This document shows, one piece after another, positions 1 to 6,243 of a DNA stretch of 22,510 nucleotides. Each line of letters opens with the position of its first letter. The first letter of the stretch is position 1. The position numbers and the translations under genes were made by a program. Source of the DNA: Paracoccaceae bacterium (GTDB lineage Bacteria; Pseudomonadota; Alphaproteobacteria; Rhodobacterales; Rhodobacteraceae); contig JAKITE010000034.1 in assembly GCA_021648225.1 (NCBI GenBank), positions 1 through 22,510 on the forward strand. Reading direction: 5' to 3'. Below the pieces are notes generated by a model that was not told where the DNA came from, ran no database searches, and worked only from the letters and a program-made list of their open reading frames with translations.

Positions 1-539
1 ACGGTGCCGCCAATCAGGGGCAGGTTTATGAAACCTACAACATGGCCAGCCTGTGGAAATTGCCCTGTATTTTTGTGATTGAAAATAACCAATATGCCAT
101 GGGCACCAGCCTGCAACGGGCATCCTCTACCCCTGATCTTTACACCCGAGGCGCGGCATTCGGCATCCCCGGTGAAGCAGTTGACGGCATGGATGTGCTG
201 GCAGTAAAGGCTGCGGGCGCCAAAGCGATTGAACATTGCCGCGCGGGCAACGGCCCGTATATTCTGGAAATGAATACCTATCGCTATCGCGGCCATTCCA
301 TGTCCGACCCCGCCAAATACCGCACCCGCGAAGAGGTGCAAAAGGTGCGCGAGGAACGCGACCCGATCGACCATATCCGCGATATATTGCTAACCGGCAA
401 ACATGCATCCGAGGATGATTTGAAAGCCATCGACAAAGACATCAAAAAAACCGTGATCGAGGCGGCTGATTTTGCAATCGCCAGCCCCGAACCGGACCTT
501 TCCGAACTCTGGACAGATATTTACGCGGAGGCCGAATAA
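1..539 (+). CDS. pdhA: Pyruvate dehydrogenase E1 component, alpha subunit (5' truncated by window)
   Basis: This is the C-terminal part of the thiamine-diphosphate-dependent E1-alpha subunit, which with E1-beta decarboxylates pyruvate and transfers acetyl groups to the E2 lipoyl arm. The open frame runs in from the left edge (first full codon at 3), so no start is visible. The partial protein begins GAANQGQVYE, the segment just after the GDG of the ThDP/Mg-binding motif. It continues with NMASLWKLP and the ENNQYAMGT stretch whose NN closes that motif. Further on are the phosphorylation-loop-like YRYRGHSMSDP and a helical C-terminus. The stop TAA overlaps the pdhB ATG by one base (TAATG), indicating translational coupling. 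The family assignment is secure from these motifs; only the missing N-terminus is uncertain. Confidence 0.96.
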   Translation, partial: GAANQGQVYETYNMASLWKLPCIFVIENNQYAMGTSLQRASSTPDLYTRGAAFGIPGEAVDGMDVLAVKAAGAKAIEHCRAGNGPYILEMNTYRYRGHSMSDPAKYRTREEVQKVREERDPIDHIRDILLTGKHASEDDLKAIDKDIKKTVIEAADFAIASPEPDLSELWTDIYAEAE

Positions 540-787
540 TGGCTATCAATATTCTAATGCCCGCCCTTTCGCCCACCATGGAAGAAGGCAATCTGGCCAA
601 ATGGCTGGTTGCCGAGGGCGACACCGTAAAATCCGGTGATGTGATGTGCGAAATCGAAACCGACAAGGCCACCATGGAATTCGAAGCCGTGGATGAGGGC
701 ATCATCGGCAAAATCGTGGTGCCTGAAGGCAGTGAGGGCGTAAAAGTTAACGCCGTGATTGCAGTTTTGATCGAGGAAGGCGAAAGC
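539..787 (+). repeat. Lipoyl-domain coding duplication, copy 1 (in pdhB)
   Basis: The first 83 codons of pdhB and of pdhC (1904-2152) encode lipoyl domains differing at only seven positions (2, 18, 31, 60, 63, 73, 78). At DNA level, 596-627 and 1961-1992 are identical over 32 bases, including synonymous positions. This fits recent duplication or ongoing gene conversion between the two domains. Confidence 0.85.
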
Positions 788-1894
788 GTGGGGGATGTGG
801 CCGCTGAACCGGTTGCGGCACCAGCGGTTGTTACCACCGCTGCCGAAGAACCCGTAACAGCCGCACCGGTATCCAGCATTGTGGTTGAGCAAGACCTGCC
901 CGAAGGCACGACCTTCAAATCCACAACTGTGCGCGAAGCCATCCGCGATGCCATGAGTGAGGAAATGCGCCGCAATCCCGACGTATTTCTGATGGGCGAA
1001 GAGGTCGCCGAATATCAGGGCGCTTATAAGGTTTCCCAAGGCATGCTGGATGAATTTGGCGCCAAACGGGTGATTGACACGCCGATCACCGAACATGGCT
1101 TTACCGGCATTGCGGTTGGCGCGGCTTTTGCCGGCCTCAGCCCGATTGTAGAATTTATGACGTGGAATTTTGCCATGCAGGCGATTGATCAAATCATCAA
1201 TTCCGCTGCCAAAACCCGCTATATGTCCGGTGGTCAAATGACCTGTCCGATTGTATTTCGCGGTGCCAATGGCGCAGCGGCGCGGGTCGGGGCGCAGCAT
1301 TCCCATGATTACGCAACCTGGTATGCACAGGTTCCGGGCCTGAAGGTTGTGATGCCTTATTCGGCCTCGGATTATAAAGGCCTGATGAAATCGGCAATCC
1401 GTGACCCCAATCCGGTTGTGGTGCTTGAAAATGAAATGCTTTACGGTCGCAGCTTTGATGTGCCTGAAATCGAAGATTACACCGTGCCGATCGGCAAGGC
1501 GCGTATCTGGCGCGAAGGTTCGGATGTGACGATTGTCAGCTTTGGCATCGGCATGCAATACGCACTGGAGGCCGCTGATAAGCTGGCAAGTGAGGGCATT
1601 TCTGCCGAGGTAATCGACCTGCGCAGCCTGCGCCCGATGGATACTGAAACCGTGGTAAAATCGGTAATGAAAACCAACCGTTGCGTGACCGTTGAGGAAG
1701 GCTTTCCGGTGGCGTCAATAGGCGGCCATATCTCGGCCACGTTGATGCAGGAGGCATTTGATTATCTGGATGCTCCGGTGATCAACTGCACCGGCAAAGA
1801 CGTGCCGATGCCTTATGCAGCCAATCTTGAAAAATTGGCGCTGGTAACCACTGACGAAGTGATTACCGCCGTTAAATCAGTAACTTATCGTTAG
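539..1894 (+). CDS. pdhB: Pyruvate dehydrogenase E1 component, beta subunit with N-terminal lipoyl domain
   Basis: This is the beta subunit (451 aa) of the E1 heterotetramer. Residues 1-80 form a lipoyl domain with the attachment lysine K43 in the ETDKATMEFE motif. Residues 85-115 are an Ala/Pro/Val-rich linker. From about residue 127 the protein is a standard E1-beta (VREAIRDAMSEEM, GEEVAEYQGAYKVSQGM, DTPITEHGFTG, then the transketolase C-terminal domain near 320-450). A lipoylated E1-beta is a known feature of several alphaproteobacterial complexes. The start ATG overlaps the pdhA stop. pdhC follows after 9 bases. The lipoyl domain is almost the same as the one in pdhC (76 of the first 83 residues), far closer than unrelated lipoyl domains need to be. 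Confidence 0.97.
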   Translation: MAINILMPALSPTMEEGNLAKWLVAEGDTVKSGDVMCEIETDKATMEFEAVDEGIIGKIVVPEGSEGVKVNAVIAVLIEEGESVGDVAAEPVAAPAVVTTAAEEPVTAAPVSSIVVEQDLPEGTTFKSTTVREAIRDAMSEEMRRNPDVFLMGEEVAEYQGAYKVSQGMLDEFGAKRVIDTPITEHGFTGIAVGAAFAGLSPIVEFMTWNFAMQAIDQIINSAAKTRYMSGGQMTCPIVFRGANGAAARVGAQHSHDYATWYAQVPGLKVVMPYSASDYKGLMKSAIRDPNPVVVLENEMLYGRSFDVPEIEDYTVPIGKARIWREGSDVTIVSFGIGMQYALEAADKLASEGISAEVIDLRSLRPMDTETVVKSVMKTNRCVTVEEGFPVASIGGHISATLMQEAFDYLDAPVINCTGKDVPMPYAANLEKLALVTTDEVITAVKSVTYR

Positions 1895-1903
1895 GAACAG
1901 ATC

Positions 1904-2152
1904 ATGCCAATTAACATTCTTATGCCTGCGCTGTCCCCCACTATGGAAGAAGGCACGCTTGCCAAATGGCTGGTTGCCGAGGGCGACACCGTGCAATCCG
2001 GTGACGTGATGTGCGAGATCGAAACCGATAAAGCCACCATGGAATTCGAGGCCGTGGATGAAGGCATAATCGGAAAAATCCTCGTGCCGGACGGCAGCGA
2101 GGGCGTAAAGGTTAACGCGCCCATCGCAGTGCTGTTAGAAGAAGGCGAAAGC
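1904..2152 (+). repeat. Lipoyl-domain coding duplication, copy 2 (in pdhC)
   Basis: This is the direct-repeat partner of 539-787, with the same orientation about 1.36 kb downstream. Recombination between the two copies would fuse the E1-beta lipoyl domain to E2 and delete the E1-beta body. Gene conversion would keep both lipoyl surfaces the same for the shared E1 and E3 partners (inference). Confidence 0.85.
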
Positions 2153-3163
2153 GCGGATGATATTTCTGATGCGCCAGCCGAAGCACCCGCCCCCAAAGCC
2201 GAAGCGCCAACCGAAAGTGGGGCGGGCTTCAGCCCGCCACCCGCCGAACCAGCCCCCAAGGGCGACCGGGTTTTTGCCTCACCATTGGCACGCCGTATCG
2301 CGGCTGACAAAGGTCTTGATCTTGCAGGCGTTACCGGCTCCGGTCCCAAAGGTCGCATTGTCAAAGCCGATCTTCTGGATGCACAGCCACAGGCAAAAGC
2401 AGCACCTGCTGCTGCCGCACCAATCGCCCAAAGCGCCAGCTCTGACCAAGTCAAAGCCATGTATGCAGACCGTGAATACGAGGAAATACCGCTGGATGGT
2501 ATGCGTAAAATCATCGCCCGCCGCTTGACCGAAGCCAAGCAAACCATCCCGCATTTTTACCTGCGCCGCGACATCCATCTGGATGCATTGCTGAAATTCC
2601 GCAGCCAAATCAACAAAGGTCTGGAGGCACGCGGCATCAAGCTCTCGGTCAATGATTTCATCATCAAAGCCTGCGCCAATGCGCTGCAAGAAGTCCCCGA
2701 TTGCAACGCTGTCTGGGCCGGTGACCGGATTTTGAAACTAAAACCATCTGACGTGGCGGTGGCAGTTGCAGTTGAAGGCGGCCTATTCACGCCGGTTCTG
2801 CGCGATGCGGATACCCGCAGCCTTTCCAGCCTGTCAGTGGAAATGAAAGACCTCGCCGCACGGGCCAAAACCCGCAGGCTGGCCCCGCATGAATACCAAG
2901 GCGGCAGCTTTGCCATTTCGAATTTAGGGATGATGGGCATTCAGAATTTCGACGCAGTGATCAACCCGCCGCATGGTTCTATTTTGGCCGTGGGTGCCGG
3001 CGAAAAGAAACCGGTTGTAAATGCGGATGGGGAATTGGCTGTGGCGACAGTTATGTCGGTAACGCTGTCCGTTGATCACCGCGTGATCGACGGCGCATTG
3101 GGCGCGCAATTCCTTGCCTCGGTCAAAAGCAACCTAGAAAATCCGATGGTGATGTTGGCATAG
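1904..3163 (+). CDS. pdhC: Dihydrolipoamide acetyltransferase (E2) of pyruvate dehydrogenase
   Basis: This is the E2 core (419 aa), which moves the acetyl group from the lipoyl arm to CoA. Domains in order: one lipoyl domain (1-80, lysine K43); an Ala/Pro linker (85-120); a peripheral subunit-binding domain (about 122-158, FASPLARRIAADKG); a second Ala-rich linker (160-180); and the catalytic domain (about 190-419). The catalytic motif is DHRVIDG with H392 and D396. AGGAAC lies 6-11 nt upstream of the ATG. No E3 (lpd) gene follows, because the next gene is convergent and only 24 bases away, so E3 must be supplied from elsewhere. The linker codons 106-112 are built on a near-perfect palindrome (see 2216-2240). 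The stop TAG is the first three bases of a TAGGGTG inverted repeat. Confidence 0.97.
   Translation: MPINILMPALSPTMEEGTLAKWLVAEGDTVQSGDVMCEIETDKATMEFEAVDEGIIGKILVPDGSEGVKVNAPIAVLLEEGESADDISDAPAEAPAPKAEAPTESGAGFSPPPAEPAPKGDRVFASPLARRIAADKGLDLAGVTGSGPKGRIVKADLLDAQPQAKAAPAAAAPIAQSASSDQVKAMYADREYEEIPLDGMRKIIARRLTEAKQTIPHFYLRRDIHLDALLKFRSQINKGLEARGIKLSVNDFIIKACANALQEVPDCNAVWAGDRILKLKPSDVAVAVAVEGGLFTPVLRDADTRSLSSLSVEMKDLAARAKTRRLAPHEYQGGSFAISNLGMMGIQNFDAVINPPHGSILAVGAGEKKPVVNADGELAVATVMSVTLSVDHRVIDGALGAQFLASVKSNLENPMVMLA
2216..2240. repeat. REP-like palindrome inside the pdhC linker
   Basis: GGCGGGC-TTCA-GCCCGCC (7-bp perfect stem, 2221-2238), extended by GTGG/CCAC flanks, sits in frame in pdhC. 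It encodes the SGAGFSPPP stretch of the flexible linker between the lipoyl and subunit-binding domains. Short GC palindromes of this form resemble intergenic REP-like elements; here one is tolerated inside a gene in a disordered linker. It could also be chance in a GC-rich, proline-coding stretch. Confidence 0.45.
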
Positions 3164-3187
3164 GGTGGGGTTCTATCCCAGCACACC
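3161..3187. repeat. Imperfect TAGGGTG palindrome between convergent pdhC and CoA-transferase genes
   Basis: The 24-base gap between the two stop codons reads as an imperfect inverted repeat: GGTG and GGG on the left pair with CCC and CACC on the right, with AGCA unpaired. It begins at TAG, which is the pdhC stop, and ends directly against the opposite stop codon at 3188. The leading TAGGGTG is shared with the palindromes at 17221, 18677 and (as CAGGGTG) 20476, so it may be a decayed member. There is no T-run, so terminator function is uncertain. Confidence 0.4.
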
Positions 3188-4447
3188 TCACCACGCCGGC
3201 GCATAACTCCCCAGCTCGCTGGCTCCACGCGCCCATTTCATTGCCACGCCCTCCACCTGCAACGGCGGACACAACCGCTGGGCCATCCCCCACGGGGTTA
3301 CTTCAGCCATCTCCGCAAAGTCCCCACCCTCAGGGGTTTTTGCCAATGTTCCAACCTGCCTCTGCCGGGCAGCCATCAACAACCCTGCCGTGCGCGCTAA
3401 CGATAGCCGCGCACGCAAAGCACCATTTCCCGCCAGCATCCGAATTGCCGCCGCGGCCATCAAATATCCGGTGGCATGGTCCAGCGCCTGCACCGGTAGC
3501 GGCACCGGCACATCGCGTCCGGCCCACTGCATTCCGGCCTCAGCTATACCACAGCTCATCTGCACCAAGCTGTCAAACCCGCGCCGATTTGCCCATGGCC
3601 CGCTCCAGCCATACGCATCCAACGAAACCTCAATCAAGTCCGGAGCTATCGCGTTCCGCTCAGCATAACCATACCCCAGCCCCGCCAAGGCCCCGGGTCG
3701 ATACCCATGCACCAGAATATCTGCATTCTTCAGCAATGCCTCAAACACCTTCTGATCCTCGGTATTTTTCAAATCCAGCCGCGCACAACGTTTGCCAAGA
3801 GTGATGTCTGGCACCACATTGGCCTCTTCCCAGCCCGGTGGATCAATCCGCAAAACCTCGGCTCCAAAACCGGCCAAAGTGCGCGTCGCCACAGGCCCGG
3901 CCAAAACCCGGGTCATATCCAGCACCTTCAACCCCTTCAGCGGGCGTTCAGGTGGGGCGATCCACGGCTTACGCTCAAGCGCTCCGCTCCAGTGGATCAG
4001 TGGTTCCGCCAATACCGCCCGCCCCTGCGGGTGCATTTGCCATTCCATAGCAGAGCGCATGGCCGCCGCCACTCCTCCCCGGGCAACAATCGCGGTTTCC
4101 AGCGCATTCTTACCCCAGTTATTTACTGCCGTTATCACGGAATCACGGCTCGCATCTGCACCCAATACTTGCAGTGCCGCGCTCCGATGATGCGGCAGAT
4201 TGGTGTGCAGCCGTATCCAGCCATCCCTGCAAGCATAATCCCCAGCTACCGCATCCCAGATTGGCGGCAACTCCCAGCCCTGTGGATGAAGCGAAGTAGA
4301 AAACCACAGCGAAGCCAGCCGCTGGTCAACCACCACCTGTCGGTCATCGCCAATCAGCTCTGTCAGCGCCACACCAACAGCCGCTATCGAAGCCGATGCC
4401 AAGTCGCTAACGGCAAAACAAGATGGAAATGTCTGATCTCCACTCAC
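3188..4447 (-). CDS. CaiB/BaiF-type (family III) CoA-transferase
   Basis: The protein (419 aa from a GTG at 4447) has a family III CoA-transferase core in its second half: LKGLKVLDMTRVLAGP (about 170-185), GFGAEVLRIDPPG (193-205), and QALDHATGYL (320-329). In this last motif D323 matches the catalytic aspartate that forms the acyl-enzyme intermediate in formyl-CoA transferase relatives. Residues 1-165 form an extra N-terminal region. The substrate is not predictable. The start is doubtful: the frame stays open upstream, and residues such as DIFTSLGLEADF look like a continuation of the domain, but no ATG, GTG or TTG occurs there. An ATC at 4507 lies 5 nt after a GAGGTG Shine-Dalgarno at the cysE stop. 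Translation may therefore start at a non-canonical codon, or the original start may be lost. Confidence 0.88.
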   Translation of the reverse strand: MSGDQTFPSCFAVSDLASASIAAVGVALTELIGDDRQVVVDQRLASLWFSTSLHPQGWELPPIWDAVAGDYACRDGWIRLHTNLPHHRSAALQVLGADASRDSVITAVNNWGKNALETAIVARGGVAAAMRSAMEWQMHPQGRAVLAEPLIHWSGALERKPWIAPPERPLKGLKVLDMTRVLAGPVATRTLAGFGAEVLRIDPPGWEEANVVPDITLGKRCARLDLKNTEDQKVFEALLKNADILVHGYRPGALAGLGYGYAERNAIAPDLIEVSLDAYGWSGPWANRRGFDSLVQMSCGIAEAGMQWAGRDVPVPLPVQALDHATGYLMAAAAIRMLAGNGALRARLSLARTAGLLMAARQRQVGTLAKTPEGGDFAEMAEVTPWGMAQRLCPPLQVEGVAMKWARGASELGSYAPAW

Positions 4448-4516
4448 CCGAAAATCGGCTTCAAGCCCCAGCGATGTAAATATATCTCTGTTGATGTTTT
4501 TGCAGATGCTTACACC

Positions 4517-5320
4517 TCAGTTGTTCAACAAATGATCCATTTCGGTTGATGGTTGGTCGCAACCTGCCTCACCCACAATTTTGGCAGGCACACCCGCCAC
4601 GGTTTTGCACGCAGGCACGGGGCTAAGCACCACCGAACCCGCCGCAACGCGCGAACAATTCCCAATTGTGATATTCCCCAACACCTTGGCACCAGCCCCC
4701 AACAACACGCCGTTGCCAATTTTGGGATGCCGGTCAATTTCGCCCTTGCCGGTGCCGCCCAGCGTAACCGCGTGCAGCATCGAAACATTGTCACCAACCA
4801 CCGCAGTTTCGCCAATGACAATGGAATGGGCATGGTCAATCATCAACCCACGCCCAACGCGGGCACCAGGGTGAATATCAACCCCGAACACCTCCGAAGA
4901 TCGCATTTGCAGGAAATAGGCCATATCCACGCGGCCTTGCATCCACAACCAATGCGAAACCCGATAGGCCTGAACCGCCTGAAACCCTTTGAAAAATAAC
5001 AAGGGCTGAATGGTGCGATGGCAGGCCGGATCTCTGTCCAGGATTGCCACAATATCGGCCCGTGCAGCCTGTGCCAGCTCCGGTTCTGCCCTATACGCAT
5101 CCAGACAAATTTCGTTTAGCACGCTTTGGGTCATTTCCCCCGAAGCCAGTTTTTGCGAAATCCGGTGTGCCAGCGCTGATTCAAGATTTTTGTGATTCAA
5201 AACGCTGGCATAAACCATTCCGGCAATTGCCGGTTCGCTTTTTACAATCTCATCAGCTTCATTCAGAATGGATTGCCAAACCGGATCAACCGCAGCAATA
5301 TTTGTCTTTGGCACAGCCAT
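4517..5320 (-). CDS. cysE: Serine O-acetyltransferase
   Basis: The enzyme (267 aa) acetylates L-serine with acetyl-CoA to O-acetylserine, the first step of cysteine synthesis in the cytosol. It has an alpha-helical N-terminal domain (about 1-140) followed by a left-handed beta-helix of hexapeptide repeats. Diagnostic stretches are MIDHAHSIVIGETAVVGDN, HAVTLGGTGKGEIDRHPKIG, GAGAKVLGNI and AGVPAKIVGE. The ATG at 5320 is chosen over an upstream in-frame codon (5338) because a perfect AGGAGG (5326-5331) sits 5 nt before it. The CoA-transferase gene follows closely on the same strand. cysE next to the GTA cluster is a known arrangement in R. capsulatus and relatives, but the enzyme has no known GTA role. 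Confidence 0.96.
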   Translation of the reverse strand: MAVPKTNIAAVDPVWQSILNEADEIVKSEPAIAGMVYASVLNHKNLESALAHRISQKLASGEMTQSVLNEICLDAYRAEPELAQAARADIVAILDRDPACHRTIQPLLFFKGFQAVQAYRVSHWLWMQGRVDMAYFLQMRSSEVFGVDIHPGARVGRGLMIDHAHSIVIGETAVVGDNVSMLHAVTLGGTGKGEIDRHPKIGNGVLLGAGAKVLGNITIGNCSRVAAGSVVLSPVPACKTVAGVPAKIVGEAGCDQPSTEMDHLLNN

Positions 5321-5332
5321 GTTAACCTCCTG

Positions 5333-5383
5333 CCCCAAATTCGGGGTTTCAGGTATAAATCATGGTTGCTGGCTGTAAATCAA
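5333..5383 (-). promoter_or_regulatory. Candidate cysE promoter and upstream inverted repeat
   Basis: Reading the minus strand, TTGATT (5378-5383) and TTTATA (5354-5359) are separated by 18 bases, a plausible sigma-70-type promoter about 35 bases before the cysE start. Just before the ribosome-binding site lies CCCCGAATTTGGGG (5333-5346), a near-perfect inverted repeat that could be an operator or leader hairpin. Both are pattern calls with no direct support. Confidence 0.35.
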
Positions 5384-5430
5384 GGGTATGGCATCCATTC
5401 AACCCCAGTTTTCACATTCATTTTACCCCG

Positions 5431-5532
5431 TTAGAGCGTTTCAGTTCTTAATGAATCGCAATTCACTGCCTTTCGCTTTGCTCAAACGCGAATTGCGATA
5501 AATCTTTTTCAACCAGAACTGAAAACGCTTTA
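5431..5532. repeat. Long imperfect palindromic intergenic repeat between cysE and the GTA operon
   Basis: The left arm 5432-5464 (AGAGCGTTTCAGTTCTTAAT, then ATCGCAATTC) is matched by the reverse complement of the right arm 5490-5532 (AAAGCGTTTTCAGTTCTGGT, then ATCGCAATTC), around a loop of about 25 bases. AGAGCGTTT...CAGTTCT palindromes of this kind are common intergenic repeats in alphaproteobacteria. The right arm touches the TAA stop of the last GTA-operon gene (5530-5532), so on RNA it would fold at the very 3' end of the GTA message. A bidirectional terminator or mRNA-stabilising role is inference. Confidence 0.75.
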
Positions 5533-6243
5533 TACAATCCTCGGCCTGCCCAGTTCAAAGAAATGCACGGCCAAACGCACTGTGCCATCAATAAAATTTC
5601 CTGCATCTGTGCTTAAGACCAGCGGCGTATCAGCATAATAAGTTATCGGCGCGCCAGTCACCCCATGTGCAAATGAATTCTTGCCCAGGCCAAGCCCATA
5701 CCCGTATCGAGTTGGCGCCCCGGGAATGCCCAACGTCCATGCTGAAACGCCGGTGCCGGTGATCGCGTCCTCTACCCGTGCTGTAATCCCCAAAACCACC
5801 GCATTTTTGGGGATCATTATTCCGGTGATCGAGGAAGTCCCCGCAGCAATCACATGCACTGTTTCTGCAATCCTGCAAAAGGTGGCCGCCCCGCCGGGGG
5901 AAACCGCCAAAGCATCGGAATGCCATCTGACACCATCATGCAGCAACGCAACATCAGCGGTTTCATTCCATGCTTTCCATCCTGATTTTGGCGTCAGGAA
6001 AACCCAGGCCCCGTTGGAGTAAATGGCAATATCGCCATCCTGCCCCGACCAGTCGCCGCTGGCGGAATCGCCAACACCATAGGCGGCGCCATCAATCGCC
6101 ACAGGCGGGGATACCACGTCAATATCAATCAAGCGCATCTGGGCAATCGCATCCATGCGCACCAAGGCCTCGTTCACAGTCACATGTTTTTGCGCCTGTG
6201 CTGCCTGTATCAACGGCAGTGCAAAATTATAGGTATTAGTCAT
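5530..6243 (-). CDS. DUF2793 protein, probable GTA tail fibre / receptor-binding protein
   Basis: The protein (237 aa) begins with the DUF2793 signature: FALPLIQAAQAQKHVTVNEA, then an Ala-repeat-like region (AIDGAAYGVGDSASGDW, WVFLTPKSGWKAW). The C-terminal half (about 130-237) is Gly/Thr-rich beta sequence (SSITGIMIPKNAVVLGITAR, GTVRLAVHFFELGRPRIV), fitting a receptor-binding beta-sandwich. Its ATG overlaps the gp15 stop by 8 bases (ATGACTAA), so it is translationally coupled and belongs to the GTA operon. As I recall, in R. capsulatus the DUF2793 tail-fibre protein (rcc00171) is encoded away from the main cluster; here the gene is its last member. The fibre role is inferred from that homologue and from its position. 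Confidence 0.8.
   Translation of the reverse strand: MTNTYNFALPLIQAAQAQKHVTVNEALVRMDAIAQMRLIDIDVVSPPVAIDGAAYGVGDSASGDWSGQDGDIAIYSNGAWVFLTPKSGWKAWNETADVALLHDGVRWHSDALAVSPGGAATFCRIAETVHVIAAGTSSITGIMIPKNAVVLGITARVEDAITGTGVSAWTLGIPGAPTRYGYGLGLGKNSFAHGVTGAPITYYADTPLVLSTDAGNFIDGTVRLAVHFFELGRPRIV

Noticed and set aside
554..1558. 334-codon minus-strand frame opposite pdhB
   Set aside because: His/Gly/Phe-rich composition typical of an antisense shadow; pdhB on the other strand is certain.
3707..4549. 280-codon + strand frame opposite the CoA-transferase gene and the end of cysE
   Set aside because: No domain resemblance and it covers two real genes and their junction; a shadow frame.
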